Assembly: GCA_937867645.1 (NCBI GenBank) | Contig: CALMKE010000174.1 | Location: 1-34,457, forward strand | DNA length: 34,457 nucleotides | Direction of reading: 5' to 3' | Source: an uncultured Gemmatimonadota bacterium | GTDB taxonomy: Bacteria > Gemmatimonadota > Gemmatimonadetes > Gemmatimonadales > Gemmatimonadaceae | Shown: piece by piece, positions 9,598 to 17,843 of the stretch | Layout: each line of letters starts with the position of its first letter | Numbering within the stretch: position 1 is the stretch's first letter | The notes under the pieces: model-generated | What the model was told of the DNA's origin: nothing | Databases searched by the model: none | What the model saw: the letters and a program-made list of their open reading frames with translations, nothing else | Position numbers and translations under genes: made by a program

Positions 9598-10268
9598 GGC
9601 GTCTCGCAGATCAGATCGGCGACGACTTCGCGCAGCACTGAGGAAGCGACCGCGCCTGGCCGGATCACGCGCGGCTGTTGCGCCGTGCAATCCACGACGG
9701 TGGACGGCGCGGAGCTGGTGAGCCGCCCGCCGTCGAGGATACGCAGCTTTCCCCCCGCGGCCTCGCTGCGCCACTGCGCGACGATCTCGGCGGCGGAGGT
9801 AGCCGGCGGGGAGCCGGGCCGATTCGCGCTGGTGGAAGTAATCGGGTCGCCGTACGCGCGGATCAGGCGGGTGGTCGCCGCGTGCGGCGTCCAGCGTACG
9901 GCGATCCCGCCCTCCGGTCCGCGCAGCTCCGGCGGAACGCGCTTCTCTCCGCCAGGCAGCACGAGCGTGAGCGGCCCCGGCCAGAACTTCGCGGCGAGCG
10001 CCGAGGCCGCGGGGGTGAGGTGCAGGTCGAGACGCGCCAGCATGTCGCTGCCCGAGATGAGCAGAAGGAACGGCTTGTTGGGCGGACGCCCCTTGAATCT
10101 GATCAGCTCCTGCACCGACTCCTGATCCACCGCGCCACCGAAGCCGTACACCGTTTCGGTCGGGTAGGCCAGCACCTTCCGCGTGTTCAGGTGAGCGATC
10201 GTGCCCGGGAGCGCGGCCTCGATCTCCTTGTCCGACCAGAATGGAATCGCGCGAACTTCTGCGGTCAT
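9594..10268 (-). CDS. tsaC: L-threonylcarbamoyladenylate synthase (Sua5/YrdC family)
   Basis: Makes threonylcarbamoyl-AMP from threonine, bicarbonate and ATP for the t6A modification of tRNAs that read ANN codons. The 224-residue product is a single YrdC domain: YPTETVYGFGG, the RFKGRPPNKP basic motif, WPGPLTLVLP, and STSANRPGSP near the nucleotide site. I chose the ATG at 10268, which overlaps the ispD stop as ATGA. The long upstream open frame is only the antisense shadow of ispD. Confidence 0.95.
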   Translation of the reverse strand: MTAEVRAIPFWSDKEIEAALPGTIAHLNTRKVLAYPTETVYGFGGAVDQESVQELIRFKGRPPNKPFLLLISGSDMLARLDLHLTPAASALAAKFWPGPLTLVLPGGEKRVPPELRGPEGGIAVRWTPHAATTRLIRAYGDPITSTSANRPGSPPATSAAEIVAQWRSEAAGGKLRILDGGRLTSSAPSTVVDCTAQQPRVIRPGAVASSVLREVVADLICETP

Positions 10269-10963
10269 TCCTTCAAGGTATGCAGCGCCTCGGCGCGCGC
10301 GAAGTCCGCCTCGTCCGTGATCTTCATCGCCCGCTCGCTTCCGGAGACCACGACAACCGGAAGCCCCAGCCGCTCGCACAGCGCCGCGTCGTCGGTAGCG
10401 ATGATCCCCTTGGCGCGAGCCTCGGTGTAAGCGCGCTCGATCATCCCGCGGGGGAAAGCCTGCGGCGTCTGCGCGCGCCAGAGCCCGTCCCGCTCCACCG
10501 TCCCGGTGATGGCGCCCGAATCGCCCACGCGTTTGAGAGTGTCGGCTACGGGGATCGCGGGGACCGCGCCGTGCCCGCGCCGCGCCTCCGCGATCACGCT
10601 CTCGATGACCGACGCGGGAACCAGCGGGCGCGCCGCATCGTGGATCACGATGATCTCGCACTCCGGCGGGAGATCCTCGATGCCGTTGGCGACCGAGTCC
10701 GACCGCTCGCGGCCGCCGGTGGAGATCAGCAGCCGCTCGACGTCGCACTGAAACAGCCAGGCCGGCGGGTCGCCCGCGTGCTCGCGCGGCAGGACGCACA
10801 CCACAAGGGCAACGTCGCCGCGGTCGTGAAAGGCCTGCACGCTGTGCAGCAGCATCGGCTTCCCGGCCACCCAGCGAAACTGCTTGAGCTCGCTGGACCC
10901 CGTGCGACTCCCCTTGCCGGCCGCGACGATGACTACGCCTACGTCACGCTTTGTCGCGCTCAC
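10265..10963 (-). CDS. ispD: 2-C-methyl-D-erythritol 4-phosphate cytidylyltransferase
   Basis: Couples MEP to CTP in the non-mevalonate isoprenoid pathway. The 232-residue product has the nucleotidyltransferase signature VVIVAAGKGSRTG followed by LKQF (the usual Pro before Lys is Leu here), then VIHDAARPLVP, the AIPVADTLK segment and TDDAALCERLG with the metal and substrate residues. The start is a GTG at 10963 overlapping the radA stop (GTGA). The stop overlaps the tsaC start, so radA-ispD-tsaC-ywlE form a chain of 4-nt overlaps. The partner ispF is not next to it. Confidence 0.94.
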   Translation of the reverse strand: MSATKRDVGVVIVAAGKGSRTGSSELKQFRWVAGKPMLLHSVQAFHDRGDVALVVCVLPREHAGDPPAWLFQCDVERLLISTGGRERSDSVANGIEDLPPECEIIVIHDAARPLVPASVIESVIAEARRGHGAVPAIPVADTLKRVGDSGAITGTVERDGLWRAQTPQAFPRGMIERAYTEARAKGIIATDDAALCERLGLPVVVVSGSERAMKITDEADFARAEALHTLKE

Positions 10964-12333
10964 GCAAAGACCGTCTCGAACAGCTCCTGTACCGTCGCCG
11001 TCCCGCGCACGTGGACGCCTCTCACTGCGCGCTGCGGGACGCCCCGCGTGGCCACGTACGCGCGCGTGATGCCGAGCTTGGCGCCCTCGGCGAGCCGGCG
11101 CTCGACTTGCGCGACGGGCCGGATCTCGCCGCCGAGCCCGACCTCGCCGATGAACATCGCGTCGGTGGGAAGCGCGCGATCGAACACGCTCGATGCGAGC
11201 GCGGTGGCGACCGCGAGATCCCCCGCCGGCTCCTGCATCCGGATGCCGCCGGCGATGTTGAGGAACACGTCCATCTGCGAAAACGAAAGTCCTGCGCGGC
11301 GCTCGAGAACGGCGAGCAGCAGCGCCAGCCGCTTGGAGTCGTACCCGGTCGCCACGCGCTGCGGAGTGCCGTAGCCGGATTTCGCGGCGAGTCCCTGCAC
11401 TTCCACGAGCAGCGGCCGCGAGCCTTCCATGAGCGCGGTCACTGCGCTGCCCGACGTGTCGCGCGCTCTGTCGCCGAGAAACAACTCCGACGGATTGCCG
11501 ACGGCGACCAGTCCTTCGCCGCTCATGCGGAACACGCCGATCTCGTCCACGCTGCCGAACCGGTTCTTGGTCGCGCGCAGCACCCGATGCTCGGCGGTGC
11601 CTTCGCCCTCGAAGTACAACACGGTGTCCACGATGTGCTCGAGCGTCTTCGGGCCCGCGATCCCGCCGGACTTGGTGACGTGGCCCACGACCAGCACCGC
11701 GGTCCCGCTGTCCTTGGCGAAGCGCATCAGCCGCGCGGCGCACTCGCGCACCTGCCCGACGCTCCCCGGCGCGCCTTCGAGCTCTTCGGTGTACACCGTC
11801 TGGATCGAGTCCACGAACATCACATCGTACCGGCCCGCCTCGGCGGTCGCGATGATGGTCTCGAGCGAAGTCTCGTTGAGCAGCTCGACGTCACCGGCGC
11901 CGTCGGTCAGGCGATCGGAACGCAGCTTCACCTGCAGCGCTGACTCCTCGCCGGAAACGTACAGCGCGCGCAGCGGACGGCCTTGGAGCCGCGCGGCCAC
12001 CTGGAGCAGCAGCGTGGACTTGCCGATCCCCGGCTCGCCGCCGACCAGTACCATCGAGCCCGGCACGACTCCGCCGCCGAGGACGAAGTCGAACTCGTTG
12101 ATGCCGGTGGTCCAGCGGGCGCTCTCCGCTCCGCTCACGTCGCGGAGGATCGACGTCCGGCCCGCGGCGTGGCCGGGCTTGCGGGCGCGCGCCGGGCTCT
12201 TCCCCGTCTTGCGCGCGGCCAGCGGCTCTTCGACGAGCGTGTTCCACTCGCCGCACACATCGCAGCGGCCGGCCCATTTCGGGTGGTCGGCACCGCAACT
12301 GCTGCAACGGTGGATGCTGATGGCCTTGGGCAA
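10960..12333 (-). CDS. radA: DNA repair protein RadA
   Basis: RecA-like branch-migration helicase used in recombinational repair. The 457-residue product has a four-cysteine zinc finger (CSSCG ... CDVCGEWNT), Walker A GGEPGIGKST, the RadA-specific KNRFG motif and a C-terminal Lon-protease-like domain (GEVGLGGEIRPV). I chose the TTG at 12333 because a perfect AGGAG sits 8 nt upstream and the zinc finger follows ten residues in. A longer reading frame begins at an ATG inside the neighbouring inverted repeat and has no homology there. Gene order radA-ispD is shared with Firmicutes and other bacteria. Confidence 0.95.
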   Translation of the reverse strand: MPKAISIHRCSSCGADHPKWAGRCDVCGEWNTLVEEPLAARKTGKSPARARKPGHAAGRTSILRDVSGAESARWTTGINEFDFVLGGGVVPGSMVLVGGEPGIGKSTLLLQVAARLQGRPLRALYVSGEESALQVKLRSDRLTDGAGDVELLNETSLETIIATAEAGRYDVMFVDSIQTVYTEELEGAPGSVGQVRECAARLMRFAKDSGTAVLVVGHVTKSGGIAGPKTLEHIVDTVLYFEGEGTAEHRVLRATKNRFGSVDEIGVFRMSGEGLVAVGNPSELFLGDRARDTSGSAVTALMEGSRPLLVEVQGLAAKSGYGTPQRVATGYDSKRLALLLAVLERRAGLSFSQMDVFLNIAGGIRMQEPAGDLAVATALASSVFDRALPTDAMFIGEVGLGGEIRPVAQVERRLAEGAKLGITRAYVATRGVPQRAVRGVHVRGTATVQELFETVFA

Positions 12334-12341
12334 GTGACTAG

Positions 12342-12346
12342 CTCCT
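12342..12346 (-). promoter_or_regulatory. Shine-Dalgarno of radA that fixes a TTG start
   Basis: AGGAG on the minus strand, 8 nt before TTG at 12333. It decides the radA start in favour of TTG over the ATG in the upstream hairpin region. Confidence 0.7.
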
Positions 12347-12359
12347 AAACCAGGGACAG

Positions 12360-12457
12360 GGAATCCAAGTTTGGAGTGTGGCAGTTGGGAGTCCGCAGTT
12401 GGGAGTATGACTCCTAACTGCTTCACTCCGTACTGCCACACTCCAAACTTGGATTCC
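12360..12457. repeat. Nested inverted repeat with 7-nt phased AGT/ACT units between dnaB and radA
   Basis: Outer arms of 26 nt are perfectly complementary (12360-12385 with 12432-12457). Inside, 12395-12406 pairs with 12410-12421 around an ATG triloop, with one wobble. AGT triplets recur every 7 (twice 8) nt in the left half and ACT in the right half. The block lies 11 nt after the dnaB stop and 14 nt before the radA Shine-Dalgarno. It could act as a 3' mRNA end or attenuator between the two genes. There is no U-tract. Confidence 0.85.
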
Positions 12458-12468
12458 GGTGCAGCCGC

Positions 12469-13893
12469 TTACCCAGTCCGAACAATCTCCGGCCCGGTCG
12501 TCCTCGCCGAAAAGTTGTCAAACCGGGTGTATGCCTTGTTGAAGTACAGATTGACCAGCCCCGTCGGTCCGTTACGCTGCTTGCCCACGATGATCTCGGC
12601 GCGCCCTTCGAGCGAGTTGCCGTCCTTGTCGGTCGGGCCGTCGTACACTTCCTGCCGGTAGATGAACATCACGAGATCGGCGTCCTGCTCGATCGCGCCG
12701 GACTCGCGCAGGTCGGAGAGCTGCGGCCGCTTGCCTTCGCCGGTCCGCTGCTCCGGCGCGCGGGACAGCTGCGACAGCGCGACGACCGGCACGTTCAGCT
12801 CGCGCGCGAGCGCCTTGAGCGAGCGGGAGATGTAGCTGATCTCCTGCTGCCTGCTCTCGACGTTCGTCGGGCCCTGCATGAGCTGCAGGTAGTCCACGAT
12901 AACCATCTGCACGTCGCTCTCCATCTTGAGCCGCCTCGCCTTGGAGCGAAGCTCGAGCAACGTGAGCCCGGGTGTGTCATCGATCCATATCGGGGCGTGG
13001 CTAAGCAGCCCGGCCGCGCGGCCAAGGCGCACGAACTCCTCGTCCTGCAGCTTCCCCTTCCGCAGCCGCTGCGCGTCCACCCGTCCCTCGGCGGTGAGCA
13101 GCCGCTGGACGATGGCTTCCTTGCTCATCTCCATCGAGAAGATGCAGATGGGGATGTTGTTGTCGAGCGCGGAGTTCTGCGCGATGTTCAGCGCGAACGC
13201 GGTCTTTCCCATGGACGGACGCGCGGCGATGATGACGAGATCGCTCGGTTGGAATCCCGCGGTCAGCTCGTCCAGGTCCTTGAAGCCGCTGCCCACGCCG
13301 GTGAGCGTGGCGCCGCTGCTCTGGAGCTTCTCGATCCGCTCCATCGTGGGCCAGAGCAGCTCCTTGATGCGCGTGAAGGCCTCGCGCCCGCGCGACTTGT
13401 TGATCTGGAAGATCTTGTGCTCGGCTTCATCCAGCAGCTCCGGCGCCGCGAGCGGCGAATCGAACGCGTCGCCGACGATGCCGGTCGAGACTTCGATCAG
13501 GCGGCGGCGGAGCGCCTTCTCCCGGACGATCTTTGCGTGGTACTCGACGTTAGCCGCGGTCGGCACCATGTCGAGCAGCTCGGAGATGTAATCCTTGCCG
13601 CCGGCCGCCTGGAGGTCGCCGCGCCGCGACAGCTCCTCCGAGAGCGTGAGCGGATCTATGACGTCTCCCCGCTCCGCGAGGGCGAGGATGGCGCGGATGA
13701 TCCTGCGGTGCGCCTCGCGATGAAACATCGAGTCGTCCACGAACTCCGTCGCACGGAGCACCGCGTCCGAGTCGAGCAGCATCGCGGAGATTACCGCTTG
13801 TTCTGCGTCCTCCGAATACGGGGGCTGGCGGTCGCGAAATGGATCACGGCCCTTGCCTGGCGCTATCGAGAACTCTACGGGCGAGCTGGACAT
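12469..13893 (-). CDS. dnaB: Replicative DNA helicase
   Basis: Hexameric helicase at the replication fork. The 474-residue product has the N-terminal helical domain (YSEDAEQAVISAML, the primase-binding region) and the C-terminal RecA-like motor. Walker A is ARPSMGKTAF, Walker B is VIVDYLQLM, followed by ALSQLSRAPEQR and the DLRESGAIEQDADLV motif. No intein is present. The ATG at 13893 lies within the 3' end of the udg gene, a 50-nt overlap; no later start preserves the N-domain. Confidence 0.97.
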   Translation of the reverse strand: MSSSPVEFSIAPGKGRDPFRDRQPPYSEDAEQAVISAMLLDSDAVLRATEFVDDSMFHREAHRRIIRAILALAERGDVIDPLTLSEELSRRGDLQAAGGKDYISELLDMVPTAANVEYHAKIVREKALRRRLIEVSTGIVGDAFDSPLAAPELLDEAEHKIFQINKSRGREAFTRIKELLWPTMERIEKLQSSGATLTGVGSGFKDLDELTAGFQPSDLVIIAARPSMGKTAFALNIAQNSALDNNIPICIFSMEMSKEAIVQRLLTAEGRVDAQRLRKGKLQDEEFVRLGRAAGLLSHAPIWIDDTPGLTLLELRSKARRLKMESDVQMVIVDYLQLMQGPTNVESRQQEISYISRSLKALARELNVPVVALSQLSRAPEQRTGEGKRPQLSDLRESGAIEQDADLVMFIYRQEVYDGPTDKDGNSLEGRAEIIVGKQRNGPTGLVNLYFNKAYTRFDNFSARTTGPEIVRTG

Positions 13894-14878
13894 CGTTCCA
13901 CGTTGGCCGCTTCCACGCTGGATTGCGCAGCAGCGCGGCCGGGTGATAGGTGACGATCAGTGACGTTCCGTAATATCTGTGCACGAGCCCGCGGAGCTGA
14001 CTCAGCGAGGACTTCGTGTTGAGCAACGTTTGAGCTGCGAATGTGCCGAATGCGACTATGACCTTTGGCTGGATCAGCTCCAGCTGGCGAACGAGATAAG
14101 GCGAACAGGCTTCGACCTCGGTCGGAAGCGGATTGCGATTTCCGGGCGGCCGATGCTTCAGGACATTACAGATAAAAACCTCTTCGCGTGAGAGCTTGAT
14201 AGCCTCGAGAATTTTCGTTAAGAGTTTCCCGGCTTCTCCCACAAACGGACGTCCAGTCGCATCCTCGTTCGCACCCGGCGCCTCCCCCACGCACACGAGA
14301 TCGGCGTTGGGGTTGCCCTCGCCCGGAACCGACTGGGTCGCCGTGGCGTACAGCGGGCAGCGGGTGCAGCTCTTGACGGTCTCCGCGATGGCGTCGAGCG
14401 ATTCGAGGTGGGCGAATGGGCTGTCGAACAGCTGCGTGTCGGCCGCGCCCACGACGAGGCCGGTCTTGAATTCCACCACCGCCGCGGCGGACTCGGACTC
14501 GTGGCCAGGCTGCGGGAAAGCCATGCGCGGAATGCCGGCGGGCTTCGCTGGCTCGACCGGCGGGGGTTGGGGCGCAGACACGGGCATGGCCGCCGGCGGC
14601 ATCGCAGACGGCTTGTGCCCCCCGCCCGGTTGAGGTACTCCCGCGCCGAGCAGCGCCGAGCGCCAGTCACCGGTTCCAGGATCCGCCGCGCGGGCGCTGG
14701 TCGGGTGCACGCGCTCGGCCGCTTCGGCCGCCGCCACAGCGGTCCCACGGGCCACGGACGCCTCGCCGGCGATGATCCGCAGCACTTCGTCTATCGAGAG
14801 CCTGTCGAGCACGAGCTCGGTCTCGCCCGTCTCGCGGCGCTGCTCGAGATAGATCCTGAGCTGCTCCCTAGGATCCAT
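13844..14878 (-). CDS. Family-4 uracil-DNA glycosylase with long N-terminal extension
   Basis: Fe-S uracil-DNA glycosylase that excises uracil from DNA. The catalytic part fills about residues 160-344: CTRC cluster cysteines, GEAPGANEDATGRPFVGEAG as the uracil-binding loop, NVLKHRPPGNRNP, EAC, and the HPAALLRNP motif near the end. Two oddities: residues 1-155 are a Pro/Ala-rich, poorly conserved leader, and the third cluster ligand (Cys in the KCRPP motif of Thermus UDGA) is His here. It starts 11 nt inside the coaBC end and overlaps dnaB by 50 nt. The bacterial SPO1-like DNA-polymerase N-terminal type is the nearest annotation name. Confidence 0.92.
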   Translation of the reverse strand: MDPREQLRIYLEQRRETGETELVLDRLSIDEVLRIIAGEASVARGTAVAAAEAAERVHPTSARAADPGTGDWRSALLGAGVPQPGGGHKPSAMPPAAMPVSAPQPPPVEPAKPAGIPRMAFPQPGHESESAAAVVEFKTGLVVGAADTQLFDSPFAHLESLDAIAETVKSCTRCPLYATATQSVPGEGNPNADLVCVGEAPGANEDATGRPFVGEAGKLLTKILEAIKLSREEVFICNVLKHRPPGNRNPLPTEVEACSPYLVRQLELIQPKVIVAFGTFAAQTLLNTKSSLSQLRGLVHRYYGTSLIVTYHPAALLRNPAWKRPTWNDVQLARRVLDSARQGP

Positions 14879-16037
14879 TCAGCATCGCCCCGATGCGGTC
14901 CAGCAGCTGTTCGGCGAGCTCCGTCTTGAGCATCAACGGGAGGTCCTCGCGTTTCCCGTCGCGCGTGAGCAGCGTGACCCTGTTCGTGTCCCCGCCGAAG
15001 CCGGCGCCTGCTTCGGTCTGATCGTTCACCACGATCATGTCGAGGTTCTTCGCGCGCAGCTTTTCCGCGCCGCGCGTGGTGGCGTCACCCGTCTCGAGGG
15101 CGAAGCCCACGATGACCGAGCCCCTCTTTCTGCCGGCGGATACCGCCTTCAGGATGTCGGCGGTCTCCACGAGATCGAGCGCGGACGCCCCGCCCTCGCG
15201 CTTGAGCTTGGTAGCGCTCGCGTCCTTCACCGTGAAATCTGCAGGCGCGGCGGCCATCACCAGGGCGTCCGCCGACCGGATCTCCTCCGAGACAGCGGCG
15301 GCCATCGCCGCGGTCGTGTCCGCGCGGATGACACGCGGTCCGGCCGGGAGGTCCACGTCGGTGTGTCCGGCGATCAGAGTGACGTCCGCGCCGCGGCGCC
15401 ATGCCGCGGCCGCGACGGCCGCGCCCATCTTGCCCGTGCTGTGATTGGACAGGAACCGCACCGGGTCCACCGGCTCGCGCGTTGCCCCCGTCGTGACGAT
15501 GATCCTGCGCCCGCGAAGCGTGCTGTCCGCCTCCAGGATCCGGCCGACGTGCGCGAAGATCGTCTCGGGCTCTGGCATGCGGCCCGGGCCACTGCCCTCG
15601 CCGACGGCGAGCGGGCCGTCGTCGGGATCGAGCACCTTGTATCCAAGCTCGCGCAGGTGCGCGACGTTGCGCACTGTCTGCGGGTGGGCCCACATGTGAT
15701 CGTTCATCGCGGGGACGAACAACACCGTCGAGCTCGTGGCGAGCAGGCTCGCCGTGAGCAGGTCGTCGGCGTGGCCGTGAGCCGCGCGGGCCATGAGATC
15801 GGCGGTGGCCGGCGCGACGACCACGACGTCCGCTTCCCGGGCCAGCCTGATGTGATCCAGCGCGTGACCGGGCTCGAATATCTCGGCGAGCGCCTGTCTT
15901 CCGGTCACCGCCTCGAACGTGATCGCGCCGACGAACTCCAGCGCGGCCCTGGTCAGGACTACGTCAACCTGCGCCCCCGCCTGCGTCAGCAGCCGCGCAA
16001 GCGATACCGACTTGTAGGCGGCGATTCCCCCGGACAC
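14868..16037 (-). CDS. coaBC: Bifunctional phosphopantothenoylcysteine decarboxylase / phosphopantothenate-cysteine ligase
   Basis: Carries out two consecutive steps of coenzyme A synthesis. The CoaC half (about 1-180) shows SGGIAAYK, the catalytic His in ALDHIRLA and PAMNDHMW. The CoaB half (about 180-385) has TTGATREPVDPVRFLSNHS, AAPADF and the VVNDQ dimer region. The only usable start is the GTG at 16037, which lies within the first beta strand. The preceding codons read YDSRRVLLG in the same frame, exactly what homologues have before this point, but they run back to the rpoZ TAG without any ATG, GTG, TTG or CTG. The N-terminus is therefore uncertain. Confidence 0.94.
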   Translation of the reverse strand: MSGGIAAYKSVSLARLLTQAGAQVDVVLTRAALEFVGAITFEAVTGRQALAEIFEPGHALDHIRLAREADVVVVAPATADLMARAAHGHADDLLTASLLATSSTVLFVPAMNDHMWAHPQTVRNVAHLRELGYKVLDPDDGPLAVGEGSGPGRMPEPETIFAHVGRILEADSTLRGRRIIVTTGATREPVDPVRFLSNHSTGKMGAAVAAAAWRRGADVTLIAGHTDVDLPAGPRVIRADTTAAMAAAVSEEIRSADALVMAAAPADFTVKDASATKLKREGGASALDLVETADILKAVSAGRKRGSVIVGFALETGDATTRGAEKLRAKNLDMIVVNDQTEAGAGFGGDTNRVTLLTRDGKREDLPLMLKTELAEQLLDRIGAMLNGS

Positions 16038-16079
16038 GCCGAGGAGAACCCGCCGCGAGTCGTAGGGGCGCGCGGGAGG

Positions 16080-16283
16080 CTACTCCGGCTTGCGCCGCGG
16101 AATGACCTTGTACTCGATCGTTCCGCTCGACAGCTCCTCCATCGCGCGCGTGGTCAGCTTGACCTCGCGGGACTTACCGGCCGGGAACTCATTCAGCACG
16201 CGCGCGTACTTCGCCGCGACGAGCACCGCGAGGTACTTGTTGGTGGCGCTGCGCGCCGCTTCTTCGGGGGTGAAAACTCGCAT
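16080..16283 (-). CDS. rpoZ: RNA polymerase omega subunit
   Basis: Small assembly subunit of RNA polymerase. The 67-residue product has the conserved core ARSATNKYLAVLVAAKYARVLNE and a basic C-terminus. It starts with an ATG at 16283 that touches the gmk stop with no space, giving the widespread gmk-rpoZ-coaBC order. Its TAG is in frame with the coaBC coding sequence 42 nt downstream. Confidence 0.93.
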   Translation of the reverse strand: MRVFTPEEAARSATNKYLAVLVAAKYARVLNEFPAGKSREVKLTTRAMEELSSGTIEYKVIPRRKPE

Positions 16284-16934
16284 CTATCCCAACTCCTGTT
16301 GTTTTCTGATTTCAAGCTGCAGTTGCATGATGAGCGTGCTCACGTCCGCGTCGTGCTCTTCTCTGCGGCGCTCGCTCCTGGCCGCTTCCGCGTCGATGAT
16401 GGACGAGACGCGAGCGATCGCGACGTCCAGGCGGTCGTTCGTGACCATGTAATGATACATAGAAACCGCCTTTAATTCTTCTACCGCCGTCTTCAGCCGC
16501 CTGACGAGGGCCTCCGGACCCTCGCTGCGCCGCCCCCGGAGCCGTTCCAGGAGCACTTCCGCCGACGGTGGGACGAGGAAAATCAGCACGGAGGCCGGGA
16601 AGACTTCGGCCAGCTGCCGCGCCCCCTGGACGTCTATGTCCATGATCACGTGCTTGCCGCCGGAGAGTACGCGCTCGACTTCCCGCTTCAGCGTCCCGTA
16701 CCGCTGCCCGTGCACTTCCGCCCATTCGGCGAAATCGCCGCGGGCCGCGGCCGACTCGAACTCGTCGGGTGTCAGGAAGAAATAGTCCACGCCGTCCACC
16801 TCGCCCTTGCGTGGCTCTCTCGTCGTGCACGACACGGAATAGCCCACGTCGCGCCGCCGCGTCAGCAGCGCGCGGGCGATGGTCGTCTTCCCGCCGCCGG
16901 ACGGCGACGACAGGATCACCGGGAAGGGCGTCAC
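16284..16934 (-). CDS. gmk: Guanylate kinase
   Basis: Phosphorylates GMP to GDP. The 216-residue product has the P-loop SSPSGGGKTT (Gly for the usual Val), the GMP-binding SCTTREPRKGEVDGVDY segment, EWAEVHGQRYGT, and the DIDVQGARQ loop. It starts with GTG at 16934 overlapping the yicC stop as GTGA. The C-terminal 30 residues are charged and Gln-rich. Confidence 0.96.
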   Translation of the reverse strand: MTPFPVILSSPSGGGKTTIARALLTRRRDVGYSVSCTTREPRKGEVDGVDYFFLTPDEFESAAARGDFAEWAEVHGQRYGTLKREVERVLSGGKHVIMDIDVQGARQLAEVFPASVLIFLVPPSAEVLLERLRGRRSEGPEALVRRLKTAVEELKAVSMYHYMVTNDRLDVAIARVSSIIDAEAARSERRREEHDADVSTLIMQLQLEIRKQQELG

Positions 16935-17806
16935 TCCAGGTTCTCGACCTGCTCGCGGATCCGCTCCAGCTCCTCCTTCACCGAAACGACCTCCGCGAGG
17001 ATCGGGGCGTCGTTGGCCTTGCTGCCCGTCGTGTTGGCTTCGCGCAGCATCTCCTGGAGCACGAACGAGAGGCGCTTGCCTACCGGCTCTTTTCCATCGT
17101 CATCCAGCGTATCCCGGAACGACTGCAGGTGCGACTTGAACCGATCGAGCTCCTCCGACACGTCCAGCCGGTCGGCGATGATCGCGATCTCCTGCGCCAG
17201 TCGCTGCGGGTCCACGGCGACGCCGCCAGCGAGCTCCGCGACCGAGCGCTCCAGCCGCGCTTTCTGCTCTGCGAGCCGCAGCGGCGACCGCTCGGCGATC
17301 CGCCCCAGCGCGTACTCGATGACGTCGAGCCGCTCGCGAATGGACTGGGCGAGCCGCTCGCCCTCCTCGGTGCGCATCTGCGAGAGAGCGCGAGCCGCCT
17401 GGTCCACGATGGCGACGAGCTCAGCCGCTGATCCGCCAACCTCCTCCGGCGCGCCGGTGACCACGACACCTGGAAGCTTCAGAACCGTCGCGAGATCGAG
17501 CTCGGAGGCCAGCCCGTGCCGCTCCCCCAGCGCCTTGAGCTGGGCGACGTACGCCGAGAAACGCGACTCGTCTATCTGGATGGGCGACTCTTCCGCCCGC
17601 TCGATCCGCGCGCTCAGCGAGACGTGTCCCCGGGCGATGTGCCTTCTCAGCGCCTCACGCACCTCTCCCTCCCAGGCGCTGAACGCGGACGGCAGCTTGA
17701 TGCTGGAATTGAAGAAGCGGTGGTTGACGGTCCTGACTTCGACCGTCACCCGCGCCTGCCCGACCAGTCCTTCAGCCGAGCCATAGCCCGTCATGCTGTT
17801 TATCAT
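16931..17806 (-). CDS. YicC-family endoribonuclease
   Basis: The 291-residue product begins MINSMTGYGSAEG and has RTVNHRFFNSSIKLP, the hallmark N-terminal YicC domain. The C-terminal DUF1732 region ends with SFVLQEMLREANTTGSKA and EVVSVKEELERIREQVENLE-type coiled coil. E. coli YicC has been described as an RNase that acts on small RNA. The family position directly before gmk and rpoZ is widespread. The start at 17806 is the first of two closely spaced ATGs, matching family members. Confidence 0.93.
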   Translation of the reverse strand: MINSMTGYGSAEGLVGQARVTVEVRTVNHRFFNSSIKLPSAFSAWEGEVREALRRHIARGHVSLSARIERAEESPIQIDESRFSAYVAQLKALGERHGLASELDLATVLKLPGVVVTGAPEEVGGSAAELVAIVDQAARALSQMRTEEGERLAQSIRERLDVIEYALGRIAERSPLRLAEQKARLERSVAELAGGVAVDPQRLAQEIAIIADRLDVSEELDRFKSHLQSFRDTLDDDGKEPVGKRLSFVLQEMLREANTTGSKANDAPILAEVVSVKEELERIREQVENLE

Positions 17807-17843
17807 GTCATGCCTGCTAAGTGATTGCGGCTCAAGGGCATAA

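Noticed and set aside
9598-9774. N-terminal extension of the LMW phosphatase from the upstream ATG.
   Set aside because: The added residues are an arginine-rich shadow of tsaC. The family N-terminus begins at the ATG at 9597, which overlaps the tsaC stop.
10964-11743. Long N-terminal extension of ispD into radA.
   Set aside because: The extension is antisense-like, Arg-rich and out of frame with RadA. The nucleotidyltransferase motif starts just after GTG 10963.
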